From NCBI GenBank assembly GCA_031256755.1, contig JAIRPZ010000319.1, forward strand, positions 1 to 34,200: a stretch of DNA of 34,200 nucleotides, in the 5' to 3' direction. The notes beneath the pieces were generated by a model. The model made no database searches and was not told the origin of the DNA. It saw only the letters and a list, made by a program, of their open reading frames with translations. This document shows, in pieces, positions 1 to 8,997 of the stretch (positions are counted from its first letter, which is position 1; every line of letters starts with the position of its first letter). Made by a program: the position numbers and the translations under genes. Origin of the DNA: Planctomycetaceae bacterium. GTDB taxonomy: Bacteria > Planctomycetota > Planctomycetia > Pirellulales > Thermoguttaceae.

Positions 1-304
1 ATTACCTATCTGAAAATAGGTCTTTCTCATTTTAAGATCCTTTCTCTCCGAAATCATTCGGAATTAAGTATACATGGACATTTTCGGCACCCTGCCGAAA
101 CCTGTCATGTTTCACCGCCGTTTACAGCAATTTTTGTACCAGATGAATCAAAAAGGGAAATACTGCCGCAAATCCTTATTAGACAGCAATTTGCGTAAAA
201 CAGAAAAATTGGCGCGATTCTGCCGGTAACGCAAACAATGCAGTAAAATAATACAAATTAGTAAAAAGTGTATCATTTTAATACATTTCTTTCGGAGCAG
301 CGTT
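1..304. other. AT-rich non-coding stretch with two hairpins
   Basis: No convincing gene is visible left of the methyltransferase stop codon. There are two inverted repeats. At 4-21 a 6-bp stem with a 6-nt loop is followed by a T-rich run, so it could terminate a gene that lies off the left edge. At 82-100 an 8-bp perfect stem (tttcggca/tgccgaaa) with a 3-nt loop has no U-tract on either strand. The rest is AT-rich without recognisable motifs. Confidence 0.4.
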
Positions 305-2389
305 TTACCCGTCCGCACGAAACCGGATTTCGTAGTTTTTGATGAAATCCCGCTCTTCGTCCGTCAAGCCGTAAAGCGGGGCAATGGCATCATCAATCTT
401 GTCTATCAGCGGCTTGGAATAACGTATCTTAAACTCCCGGAACAATTGGACATTTCTATACGCTTTCGTTTGATGTTCCCGGACATGCTTTTTAATGTCC
501 TGAAGATAGGATGCGTATAATTTTTCAATCCTTCCGGTGACAGACAGTGTCAATTTGTCCGCAGGGATCGGAAACGATTCAATCTCCGATGTTTTCCACG
601 AAGGATAACATGTATAAACCTGATTGTACCACCACAGCAAACTGCTTGATAAAACCGCACCGATGCTGCCGGCAATTTTTGTATCAAAAAACAGGACTTT
701 TTCCGTCATGGAACCGGTCGGAAAATCCGTAATGACTTTATAGTATTCGCCGCCCGCCGTCCGGTAATAAATTGCCTTGCCCTCTTTTTGCCGCAGCGTG
801 CCGATAGTCGTTTTGATTTCCCGTAATTTCTGCAAAATAGATTGTTCTACCGGCAGCGAAATTTTTGCATAGCGTCCGGGCAACCCCAAACCGGCCACTT
901 CAGCAAACGTAATGCCGCTGATGAGGGTCTGCAACGCCGTATGCTTGTCTTTGCGGTACATTTGAGTAGACAAAACGGAGCGGTTCGGCAGACCGTCTTT
1001 GCAAAAACTGATGACAGACGTTTTTTGATGCGCCTGAGGGAAAATTTGCTGCGGACGGTCAGAAAGCGACAGCACTTTTATCGTGCTGCATTGCGTCTCA
1101 AGAAGCCGGTGCAGTCCGGTTGCCGCATCACTGGAAACAGCCGTCATCGGCACGATAAATGTCAAATATCCGCCCTTTTTCAAGGCGTGAAACCCGTTTT
1201 CAATGAACAGCGAAAACGTATCCATCGAACCTTTTTGTTTGTTTTTTATTGTTTTTGCACTTTGATAATTGTTACGAAAATATTCTTTTTGTTCGGGCGG
1301 ATAGTCCGCTCCGTATGGCGGATTGCCGATGACAATGTCGAATTTTTCAGCAGAATGAACGTTCAGCAGCGCATTGCGGCAAGTAAAATTCGCAATGTCC
1401 GGCAGCGGTTCGATTCCGAAATTTTCTTTTTCCGGGTCCGGCTGAATATCCTGTATCAGTGATAAAAACAGCCGCAGCACAGTAATCTGCACCGCCATCG
1501 GCTGAATATCAATGCCGTAAATAACGTTACGTAAAATCTCCGACTTTTTTTGATAACGTTCCTGCGGCGGCAATGTTTTATGCGGATCAATCCGCTGCAT
1601 AAGGGCGTTCAAAATCCCGCAGGGAAACGCTCCACAGCCGCAGGCGGGATCGAGAATTTTCAAATCTTCAAGCCGATGGTTTTCTGAACCGTCTGCAAAA
1701 TATGTATTCAGCCCCTCATTCACCATGTAATCCACGATCTCGCGCGGCGTGTAATAACTGCCGGTCATTTTCCGCCGGCTCTTTTGACCGCCGGCTTCAA
1801 TATAAGCGAGCAGACATTCAAAAATTCGTCCGATGAATTCAGGATCAATGCATTCCGAATCACCCGTTTCGTTCAGCGTGTACGGATACTGCGAAAGAAT
1901 ATCCACAATTCCCGCTGCCGGATATTTCCCGCCGGATTCTTTCGGCGTTTGCAGCAGCGGCTTCGAAAAGAAAAAAAGATCGGGCAGCGGACAATTATCA
2001 CCGGGATGTTCCGTAAAAAGACCGCCGTTCAGAAACGGGATTTTTTGATAAAACAGTTTTTTGAGAATACCGTCATTTTTAATAAGGTTTTTGTTTTCCA
2101 ATTCGCCGCGCCGGGACATCGGCGTATTCAGAGAACCGAAAAACAAATTGCGGAGGATAACTTTATAATACCGGCAGTCCTCTTCTTTGAGATTTTCGTT
2201 GCAAAAATCATATTCAAAAAGGGGTGCGGGAATGAGTTTTTTCTCGCGGAGAAAAAAACAGAGCAGCAGGCGGATAATGATGCGCAGCGTGCCGTCAGGA
2301 TTTTGCGACGCTTCGGCTGCCCGAAAATACCAGTTGCGGAGTTCTTCATAAATTTTTTGCGGACGTTTTTTCCGGCAGTTCCTGTCCAT
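305..2389 (-). CDS. Eco57I-type class I DNA adenine methyltransferase, apparently short at the N-terminus
   Basis: Predicted N6-adenine DNA methyltransferase of the Eco57I/type IIG kind (694 aa), which transfers methyl from S-adenosylmethionine to adenine in a specific site. Visible motifs: TGSYYTP (about 209-215, motif X-like), DPACGCGAF (247-255, SAM-binding motif I), YGIDIQPMAV (291-300) and IGNPPYG (354-360, catalytic NPPY). A C-terminal KTSEIESFPIP segment resembles the target-recognition region of these enzymes. Relatives are commonly around 1000 residues or more, with an N-terminal nuclease or accessory region. Here the protein starts almost directly at the helical NWYFRAAEAS segment that normally lies well inside the family, and I see no PD-(D/E)XK nuclease motif. 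The ATG lies 14 bp after the gltB stop with only a weak GGA ribosome site, so it is probably transcribed from the gltB promoter. It could be an orphan methyltransferase or a truncated restriction-modification gene. Confidence 0.85.
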   Translation of the reverse strand: MDRNCRKKRPQKIYEELRNWYFRAAEASQNPDGTLRIIIRLLLCFFLREKKLIPAPLFEYDFCNENLKEEDCRYYKVILRNLFFGSLNTPMSRRGELENKNLIKNDGILKKLFYQKIPFLNGGLFTEHPGDNCPLPDLFFFSKPLLQTPKESGGKYPAAGIVDILSQYPYTLNETGDSECIDPEFIGRIFECLLAYIEAGGQKSRRKMTGSYYTPREIVDYMVNEGLNTYFADGSENHRLEDLKILDPACGCGAFPCGILNALMQRIDPHKTLPPQERYQKKSEILRNVIYGIDIQPMAVQITVLRLFLSLIQDIQPDPEKENFGIEPLPDIANFTCRNALLNVHSAEKFDIVIGNPPYGADYPPEQKEYFRNNYQSAKTIKNKQKGSMDTFSLFIENGFHALKKGGYLTFIVPMTAVSSDAATGLHRLLETQCSTIKVLSLSDRPQQIFPQAHQKTSVISFCKDGLPNRSVLSTQMYRKDKHTALQTLISGITFAEVAGLGLPGRYAKISLPVEQSILQKLREIKTTIGTLRQKEGKAIYYRTAGGEYYKVITDFPTGSMTEKVLFFDTKIAGSIGAVLSSSLLWWYNQVYTCYPSWKTSEIESFPIPADKLTLSVTGRIEKLYASYLQDIKKHVREHQTKAYRNVQLFREFKIRYSKPLIDKIDDAIAPLYGLTDEERDFIKNYEIRFRADG

Positions 2390-2403
2390 AAAATATCCGC
2401 ACC

Positions 2404-5400
2404 CTACGCCTGAAATACTTGCTGTTCCGTTGTTTTCCGGCTCTGCAAGTCCACCGGATTCGTTAAACCCAAAGCCGCCCGGTATTCCATCGGAATCACC
2501 TTCACGAACAAGTTTTTCGTCCGTTCCCAGTTTTCCAGCAACTCTTTCGCTTTCGTGCTGCCCGTATAATCGAAATGTTTTTGAATCATCTTCCGCAGAC
2601 GGGAAATGTCGTTTTCCAAAAACATCGGTTCCAAATCAACCATTTCCAGATTGCACCGCAAATCGAACTGTTGATCAGGATCATACACATAAGCGATTCC
2701 GCCGGACATACCCGCCGCAAAATTCACACCGGTCGGTCCCAGTACCGCCACACAGCCGCCCGTCATATATTCGCAGCCGTGATCGCCTACGCCTTCCACC
2801 ACAACGACCGCTCCGCTGTTCCGCACACAAAACCGCTCGCCGACGCGTCCGTTAATATACGCCTCGCCGCCCGTTGCCCCGTAAAAAAGCGTCTTGCCGG
2901 CAATCACATTCTGCGATGCGTCCAGCGGGCTGTCCGGCGATTTCTGGATAATCAATTTGCCGCCCGACAATCCTTTTCCGACATAATCATTGGCTTCGCC
3001 GGTTAAATGCAGTGTCACGCCCGCTGCCGTAAAAGCACCGAAACTTTGTCCTGACGTTCCTTCAAACGACAACTTCACCGTATCTTCCGGCAGACCGGCG
3101 GCACCGTATTTTTTCACAATGGAGTACGAAACCGCCGCCCCTATCGACCGGTCAAGATTCGTGATTTTGTACGATTTGGCAACCGGCTTTCCGGTATTTA
3201 CGGCTTCCTTCGTTTCTTCAACGATCTGCTTCATCAGCGGCGTGACTCCGTCCAGATGTTGTTTTTCGTTACAGCAAATCGCCACCGTTTCCGGGACATC
3301 AGGACGGACAAAAACGGAAGAAAGATCAATCGTTTTGATTTTCCAGTTGTCCGCAGCGGACGGCTGTTTCTGAAACAATAAATCGCTGCGTCCGACCATT
3401 TCGGTAAAAGTACGGAAACCGAGTTTCGCCATAATGAGCCGGAGTTCTTCCGCAATAAACCGGAAGTAGCGGATTAAATGTTCCGGCGCACCGCCGAAGT
3501 TTTTCCGCAGACGTGCATCCTGCGTGGCAATGCCGACCGGACAAATATTCGCATTGCACTTTCTCATCAGCACGCAGCCGAGAGATACAAGAGCCGCCGT
3601 TCCGAAACCGAATTCTTCCGCACCAAGCATAGCGGCAACCGCAATGTCGCGCCCGGTCCGTATCTGACCGTCCGTTTGAATTCTCACCCGTCCGCGCAAC
3701 TCGTTCCGCACCAATGTCTGCTGCGTTTCCGCCAAACCGAGTTCCCAAGGAACGCCCGCATTTTTAATACTGCTCAACGGACTGGCTCCGGTTCCGCCGT
3801 CGCCGCCGCTGATCAAAATCATATCGGCTTTTCCTTTTGCCACTCCGGCCGCAATCGTTCCGACACCGCAGATGCTGACCAGTTTGACGCTGACTCTCGC
3901 TTCGGGATTGACGTTTTTCAAATCGAAAATTAACTGTGCCAAATCTTCAATCGAATAAATATCGTGATGCGGCGGCGGGCTAATCAAACTGACTCCCGGC
4001 GTGCTGTGCCGTATCCTGCCGATTTCTTCGTTGACTTTATGACCGGGCAAATGTCCGCCTTCACCGGGCTTCGCCCCTTGCGCCATTTTAATTTGCAATT
4101 CCTTGGCATTGGCGAGATATTCTGTCGTCACACCGAATCTGCCGGAAGCAATTTGTTTGGTTGCGCTGTTCCGGTCAATGCCGTCCACCGGTACAAACCG
4201 GGCGGAATCTTCGCCGCCTTCGCCGCTGTTCGACATACTGCCGATCCGGTTCATCGCCGCCGCCATCGCTTCATGGACTTCCCGGCTTAATGCGCCGAAA
4301 CTCATTGCACCGGTCATAAAACGCCTGACCAACTGATCAGCCGGTTCCACTTCTTCAACCGGCACGGAACTGCATTTATCGTAACGGAAATCCATTAAAC
4401 TGCGGAGCGTGCAATGTCTGCCGGTTTGATTATTGATGCGTTCCGCAAAAGCATCGTAGGATTTCTGATCCTGATTGCGGACGGCAAACTGCATCAGGGC
4501 AATGCTTTCGGCATCCCAAAGGTGCGGCGGGCCGTTACGCCGGTTCCGGTGTTCGCCGCCGGGATCAAGAATCTCCGCACCGCCGCGTTTGATCCGGTAA
4601 GCGTCTTCATGCCGGAGCAGCGTTTCCTTCGCAACGTCATCGAAACCGAGTCCGCCGATTCGGGAAGGAATCGGACCGAAAAATTCTTCGACAAATTCCC
4701 GGTTCAGTCCGACCGCCTCGCAGGACAATGTATAACGATAAGACCGGATGGTGCTGATACCCATCTTCGAGAAGATTTTGAGCAATCCCTTGTCAATCGC
4801 AGAAATATAGTTTTTGACCGCTTCCTGCAAACCGGGAACGGAAACCGGCTGCTGTCCGCTGCCCGCTAATAATTCGGCGGCAATCGTTTCCATCGCAAGA
4901 TACGGACAAACGGCATCGAGTCCCGTCGTGATCAGCATCGCAAAATGGTGAACCTGCCGCGGTTCGGCGGATTCAAGGATCAGCCCTACTTTGCCGCGTA
5001 ACCCCTTACTCATCAGATACCTGCCGAGACCGCTGGAAACAAGCAAAGACGGAACAGCAACCCGGCGAGCGTCCGCTTTTTTATCACTCAAAATCAAAAT
5101 GCCCGCCCCGTCGCTGATGGCAAGTTCGGCATCACTACAAATACGCTGCATTGCCTGCCGCATGGATGAAGCGAATCTTTGGAAACGGCTTTCTCCGTTT
5201 GCATCGGTACACGGCGTTGTTCCGTCTTCTTTCTCAAAGGTGGTGTCAATCCGAACTGCTTTGATGTCGGGATCGTTGATCTCAAAAATCTGCTGCAAAT
5301 CCGGCGGAGTAAGAACCGGCGTTTTGATTTTCAGGCAGTGAGCGTGAGACGGAAACTCCGTCAGCGGCGAACCAAGCGGACCGATAAAAGAGGTTAAACT

Positions 5401-7113
5401 CATTAAAAGTTTTTCCCGAATCGGGTCTATCGGCGGATTGGTCACTTGGGCGAACCGCTGCCGGAAATAATCGAACAGGAGTTGCGGTTTATCGGACAAA
5501 ACTGCCGGCGGCGCATCATAGCCCATTGCGCCGATAGCCTCTGCGCCGGTTTCGTACATCGGGCGGAGAATCAGATCAAGTTCTTCCCGCGTATAGCCGG
5601 CATTGCGCTGAACCGAGAGGAGCGAATGTCCGTCCGCTGCCGTATGTTCGGATTCATTCCGAACCGGTACGGACTCCGTTTGCGGCAGCCCGCTGTAATA
5701 AGCACCCGGTCGGCTTAATTCGATCCGGTTGGCATCCACCCAGCGGCGGTAAGGACGGCTTCGGGTAATTTTCGCTTTGATTTCGTCATTGTTGATAATC
5801 CGTTTCTGCACGGTATCGACAAGAATCATTTTGCCCGGCGAAACGCAGCCGCGCTGGACAATGTCCGCCGGATCAATCGGCAAAACTCCGGCCTCGGAGG
5901 AAAGCAGAAAACGGTCTTCTTTCGTGACGGAATAGCGTGCCGGTCGCAGTCCGTTGCGGTCAACGATGCTGCCCGCCACGCGTCCGTCGCTGAATGCCAT
6001 TGCTGCCGGTCCGTCCCACGGTTCCATAAACGTTGCGTGATATTCAAAAAATCCACGCTGATCTCTGCCGAGTGCATATTTTTCTCCCCACGCTTCGGGA
6101 ATCATCATCAAAATCGAATGGGCTAAACTTCTGCCGGAAAGTGCGAGTAATTCAAGCATATTGTCAAACAAGGCAGAATCGCTGTCGTCAAGGTTATTGA
6201 AGATCGGCAGGATTTTTTCGAGAGAATCTCCCCAGACCGTTTCGTTGCGGTGAATCAAGCCGTTCAGGATTTCCTGTGCGCTGCACCGCCGGTCAACGTT
6301 TCCCCGAATGGTGTTGATTTCGCCGTTGTGACACATCATACGGAACGGATGGGCAAGCGTCCAATTCGGGAACGTGTTGGTGCTGTACCGCTGATGAACG
6401 ACGGCAATGGCGGATTCCATATCCTCTTCGAGCAAATCGGGATAGAACCGTGTCAGTTGGGCGGCGATCATCATTCCTTTATACACTAGAGTCCGGCAGG
6501 ACAAGGACGAAATGTAAAACTCCTGCCAGCCCGTTAAACCGCTTTGACGGACTTTTTTTTCCGTCAATCGGCGGATGATGTAGAGTTTCCGTTCAAAGGC
6601 AAGTTCATCGAGACCGGGATTTTCGATGAAAATTTGTTTGACATCAGGACAGACGAGCCGGGCGGTTATACCGACAGTTTCCGGTTTGTTGGGAACGTTC
6701 CGTGTGCCGAGAATGGTGCAGCCGTTTTCTTCGATGGTTTTTTCAAGAACGGCGAAAAGTTTGCTGCTGTCCTGACGGGGCAAAAAGACCATACCGACGG
6801 CGTATTGCCCTTCTTTGGGCAGGGAGCGTCCGATTTGGGAGGATCGTTGTCGGAAGAACCGGTCAGGAATTTGCAGGAGAATTCCGGCACCGTCGCCGGT
6901 ATCGGGGTCGCTGCCGACGGCTCCCCGGTGAGCGAGATTATTGAGAATGACGCAGCCGTCGCGGACGATTTGGTGGGAGCGTCTGCCGTTAATATCGGCG
7001 GTGAGACCGATTCCGCAGGCATCATGTTCTTCGCGGGGATCGTAAAGTCCGCCGCGCTGCGACTGGGCTAACCGGTAGGAAAAATCGGTAAGCGGTTCCG
7101 TACTGTGTTTCAT
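2404..7113 (-). CDS. gltB: Glutamate synthase, large (alpha) subunit
   Basis: Large subunit of glutamate synthase. It hydrolyses glutamine at an N-terminal class II amidotransferase site and channels ammonia to 2-oxoglutarate at an FMN/3Fe-4S site. The open frame begins at a TTG at 7143 (1579 aa). I prefer the ATG at 7113 (1569 aa) because the -10 box at 7158-7163 puts the transcript start about 8 nt from the TTG. EEHDACGIG carries the catalytic Cys, residue 43 from the TTG and 33 from the ATG; the residues before it are a propeptide removed in this family. The 3Fe-4S motif C-x5-C-x4-C is at 1190-1201 (TTG numbering). The C-terminal GXGXG beta-helix domain (SGGKLII, TGGEAYINGRVGERF, MTGGCVAVLG) is complete, and full length matches the family. 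No gltD lies beside it; a GltD/NfnB-like gene is about 19 kb away. The methyltransferase gene follows within 14 bp. Confidence 0.97.
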   Translation of the reverse strand: MKHSTEPLTDFSYRLAQSQRGGLYDPREEHDACGIGLTADINGRRSHQIVRDGCVILNNLAHRGAVGSDPDTGDGAGILLQIPDRFFRQRSSQIGRSLPKEGQYAVGMVFLPRQDSSKLFAVLEKTIEENGCTILGTRNVPNKPETVGITARLVCPDVKQIFIENPGLDELAFERKLYIIRRLTEKKVRQSGLTGWQEFYISSLSCRTLVYKGMMIAAQLTRFYPDLLEEDMESAIAVVHQRYSTNTFPNWTLAHPFRMMCHNGEINTIRGNVDRRCSAQEILNGLIHRNETVWGDSLEKILPIFNNLDDSDSALFDNMLELLALSGRSLAHSILMMIPEAWGEKYALGRDQRGFFEYHATFMEPWDGPAAMAFSDGRVAGSIVDRNGLRPARYSVTKEDRFLLSSEAGVLPIDPADIVQRGCVSPGKMILVDTVQKRIINNDEIKAKITRSRPYRRWVDANRIELSRPGAYYSGLPQTESVPVRNESEHTAADGHSLLSVQRNAGYTREELDLILRPMYETGAEAIGAMGYDAPPAVLSDKPQLLFDYFRQRFAQVTNPPIDPIREKLLMSLTSFIGPLGSPLTEFPSHAHCLKIKTPVLTPPDLQQIFEINDPDIKAVRIDTTFEKEDGTTPCTDANGESRFQRFASSMRQAMQRICSDAELAISDGAGILILSDKKADARRVAVPSLLVSSGLGRYLMSKGLRGKVGLILESAEPRQVHHFAMLITTGLDAVCPYLAMETIAAELLAGSGQQPVSVPGLQEAVKNYISAIDKGLLKIFSKMGISTIRSYRYTLSCEAVGLNREFVEEFFGPIPSRIGGLGFDDVAKETLLRHEDAYRIKRGGAEILDPGGEHRNRRNGPPHLWDAESIALMQFAVRNQDQKSYDAFAERINNQTGRHCTLRSLMDFRYDKCSSVPVEEVEPADQLVRRFMTGAMSFGALSREVHEAMAAAMNRIGSMSNSGEGGEDSARFVPVDGIDRNSATKQIASGRFGVTTEYLANAKELQIKMAQGAKPGEGGHLPGHKVNEEIGRIRHSTPGVSLISPPPHHDIYSIEDLAQLIFDLKNVNPEARVSVKLVSICGVGTIAAGVAKGKADMILISGGDGGTGASPLSSIKNAGVPWELGLAETQQTLVRNELRGRVRIQTDGQIRTGRDIAVAAMLGAEEFGFGTAALVSLGCVLMRKCNANICPVGIATQDARLRKNFGGAPEHLIRYFRFIAEELRLIMAKLGFRTFTEMVGRSDLLFQKQPSAADNWKIKTIDLSSVFVRPDVPETVAICCNEKQHLDGVTPLMKQIVEETKEAVNTGKPVAKSYKITNLDRSIGAAVSYSIVKKYGAAGLPEDTVKLSFEGTSGQSFGAFTAAGVTLHLTGEANDYVGKGLSGGKLIIQKSPDSPLDASQNVIAGKTLFYGATGGEAYINGRVGERFCVRNSGAVVVVEGVGDHGCEYMTGGCVAVLGPTGVNFAAGMSGGIAYVYDPDQQFDLRCNLEMVDLEPMFLENDISRLRKMIQKHFDYTGSTKAKELLENWERTKNLFVKVIPMEYRAALGLTNPVDLQSRKTTEQQVFQA

Positions 7114-7157
7114 TCGTGCAACGTTCCAATGGTGTTCAGACAAAGTATAGCCCCGAT

Positions 7158-7163
7158 ATTATA
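7158..7163 (-). promoter_or_regulatory. -10 box of the gltB promoter
   Basis: The minus strand reads TATAAT here, a perfect -10 hexamer, with no good -35 hexamer at the usual spacing. The transcript would start near 7151, only about 8 nt before the upstream TTG, which favours the ATG at 7113 as the gltB start. Confidence 0.5.
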
Positions 7164-7184
7164 GCATAAATTAACGTACGTGGG

Positions 7185-7315
7185 CGTGGGCAATGCCACG
7201 TCGACTGCAAAGTCCTAAAACTCACAAATATTAGGCAATACAGGCAATTTAGGAAGGTGTTTTCACGACCTTTTACGGCAAAAAACCGACTTTGCAGGTG
7301 ACGTGTGGGCAATGC
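7185..7315. repeat. MITE-like imperfect inverted repeat upstream of gltB
   Basis: The left arm at about 7191-7214 and the right arm at about 7288-7314 are inverted copies. The 10-mer gactttgcag is perfect and is followed, after a 2-nt mismatch, by a second perfect block gacgtg. The 11-mer gtgggcaatgc also occurs as a direct repeat at 7186-7196 and 7305-7315, and the left end has its own small hairpin (cgtgg/ccacg, 7185-7200). About 75 non-coding bases separate the arms. This looks like a small non-autonomous element or its remnant. No target-site duplication was identified. Confidence 0.4.
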
Positions 7316-7395
7316 GCGGCGGCTTATTCAGGTACTTTCGCAGGATCCATGCAAAAGGTTTGGAAATGGCACCAGGCCCCATCAACAATGTTTTT

Positions 7396-8352
7396 TCAAA
7401 TAATGCCCGCCCGAATTATCGCGGGACGGCTGTAATCCGCTGATTGGGAAATATCTCTATCCGATTGTTCACGGAGAGGAGTATTTTCGGAAGATTCCAG
7501 CATATAAAAACTCATATCACCGTCTTTATTGTACGATATATGCACCGACGGGTTGAGAGAGTATATGCCGTTATCCGCCAGGTCTGCGGTGCTGCTCCTA
7601 ATCACCGCATCTCCGGCATTTCCGAAAGCCGCAATGCGCCCGTTATTGCAGAAAAAAATATGCTCGGCAGAATTAGCAATTGCCGGTAATTTTAATACGT
7701 CGCCGTCAACGATCAGCGTTGTCGCAGCGATTTGCCCGTAAGCAATGTTTCCTCCGGTACAAGACAAACAACCGCCGGCGACCAGAACTATTTCGCCAAT
7801 ACTTTCCGATGTCATATCGCCGCCGACAGTGAGACATCCTCCGACGGTTCTTATTCCCGTAAATTTTTCCGGCGGACAAAACAAATTGCGGTTGTGTATT
7901 TTACTATTCAGTATGTGATTGGTAAAACATGATGCATCATCAATGAAAAACATTAATATCTCGTTTATTTTTTTTGCCTTGCTTTGTGCGAGATAAGCGG
8001 TACATTCCTCTTCACTGTTAATTTTCAGTATATCGGTGACTCCTGCCCACACCCACAGAACGCGTCTTACTGTTATATTTCCATGAATGGTAATGCTTTT
8101 TTCTGCCGTTAACAGTGCGTCCTTACACCTTGACAGAACGTTTCCGTGTATCGTAACATTGCCCCGCGTAAATAAATTCGCATCCTTTCCTGAAAATAAA
8201 AGATCGCCGTGAATCGTTATATCGTCTGCCGATCTGAGCCATACGTTATTACCGGTTATGTGAACATTTTTTGTAAATATTGTATCGCCGGTAAGATATG
8301 TGTCCGAGCGGATGATTGTGTCTTTTGTGATGATTCGGCTTGCGGCAGGCAT
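7396..8352 (-). CDS. Hypothetical protein with a 21-residue repeat, probably a beta-solenoid
   Basis: A 318-aa protein of no family I can name. The N-terminal third contains the recurring block (I/V)TIHG(D/N) at residues 45-50, 66-71 and 87-92, exactly 21 residues apart, with a related HITGN at about 31-35. Later segments (VGGCLTVGGDMTSESIGEIVLVAGGCL, given here only in part as VGGCLTVGGDM and LVAGGCL) continue the short beta-strand/Gly pattern. This suggests a right-handed parallel beta-helix like those of polymer-forming bactofilin-like or adhesin-like proteins. No signal peptide or membrane segment is evident. The start is an ATG about 20 nt downstream of a good promoter, without a clear ribosome site. 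Codon use looks more AT-rich than in the flanking metabolic genes, and it sits in a patch of mobile-element debris, so acquisition by transfer is plausible. Function unknown. Confidence 0.7.
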   Translation of the reverse strand: MPAASRIITKDTIIRSDTYLTGDTIFTKNVHITGNNVWLRSADDITIHGDLLFSGKDANLFTRGNVTIHGNVLSRCKDALLTAEKSITIHGNITVRRVLWVWAGVTDILKINSEEECTAYLAQSKAKKINEILMFFIDDASCFTNHILNSKIHNRNLFCPPEKFTGIRTVGGCLTVGGDMTSESIGEIVLVAGGCLSCTGGNIAYGQIAATTLIVDGDVLKLPAIANSAEHIFFCNNGRIAAFGNAGDAVIRSSTADLADNGIYSLNPSVHISYNKDGDMSFYMLESSENTPLREQSDRDISQSADYSRPAIIRAGII

Positions 8353-8379
8353 GGATCATTGATCATTTTAGGCGGGCGT

Positions 8380-8407
8380 ATTTTAATCCATTTTTAAGAG
8401 CCGTCAA
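8380..8407 (-). promoter_or_regulatory. Sigma70-type promoter of the repeat-protein gene
   Basis: On the minus strand TTGACG (8402-8407) and TAAAAT (8380-8385) are separated by 16 bp. The predicted transcript start is near 8373, about 20 nt before the ATG at 8352. Confidence 0.6.
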
Positions 8408-8456
8408 GAGTTGTTTATGTCCGCAGGAATTTCGTGAAACTGGCGGCGGACGAACG

Positions 8457-8485
8457 TTGCGATCGGGTGCGGGACGCATTATAAT
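8457..8485 (+). promoter_or_regulatory. Promoter of the truncated WD40 gene
   Basis: TTGCGA (8457-8462), a 17-bp spacer and a perfect TATAAT (8480-8485). The first in-frame ATG (8484) lies inside the -10 box and cannot be the start on this transcript; the next, at 8496, lies almost at the predicted transcript start. The promoter has survived although the gene behind it is broken. Confidence 0.55.
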
Positions 8486-8495
8486 GCACAATGAA

Positions 8496-8897
8496 ATGCT
8501 CACAAACGGAGAACCGCCATGGCTGCCAATTTTCACCGCCGGATTTCTTTATGCATGCATTACAGCCGCTTTCCTCACGGCAGCCGTCATTGTCTACAGT
8601 CCTTTCCGTTCTCATGCTGAAGACAACAATAACGATGGCGAACTGCCTGCCGCAGAACCGCTGATTCTTGAAGGACGTTTCGCTCAATTTTCGCCTGACA
8701 GTAAATGGGCAGCGACTGAATCAAGTGAAAATAACAAGCCGATTGCCCGGATTTATGACACCGCAACGTGGAAGGAAACCGCCAAAATTGAAAAGGGTTT
8801 TGTTCGCTTTGCCGGCTTTGCCAACTATATCCGGTCGAGGTATCCGTCTTTTATTTCCGTTTGTTCACATCTTGCTCTTGTCAGTCCGCCCTATTAG
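8496..8897 (+). pseudogene. Truncated WD40-repeat membrane or secreted protein
   Basis: The remnant reads as a short N-terminus, one hydrophobic segment at about residues 9-36 (signal anchor or signal peptide), an acidic linker and then the beginning of a WD40-like repeat (FAQFSPDSKWAATES followed by IARIYDTATWKETAKI). After FVRFAGFAN, around position 8825, the pattern stops and the frame runs about 23 unrelated residues to a stop. WD40 proteins need several blades, so this fragment of about 133 aa is unlikely to fold as one. The break lies about 170 bp from an IS630-type transposase remnant, which suggests a deletion or insertion event there. It could alternatively be a short expressed peptide, but loss of function is more likely. 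Confidence 0.6.
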
Positions 8898-8997
8898 TGC
8901 ATACCCCTAAAAGTCACGGTCCATATCCGCAGTGTTTATAGTATCCGCGGCAGTCATCTTGCGTTATTAACTTCGGAACATTTTTAACAAACCGTAA

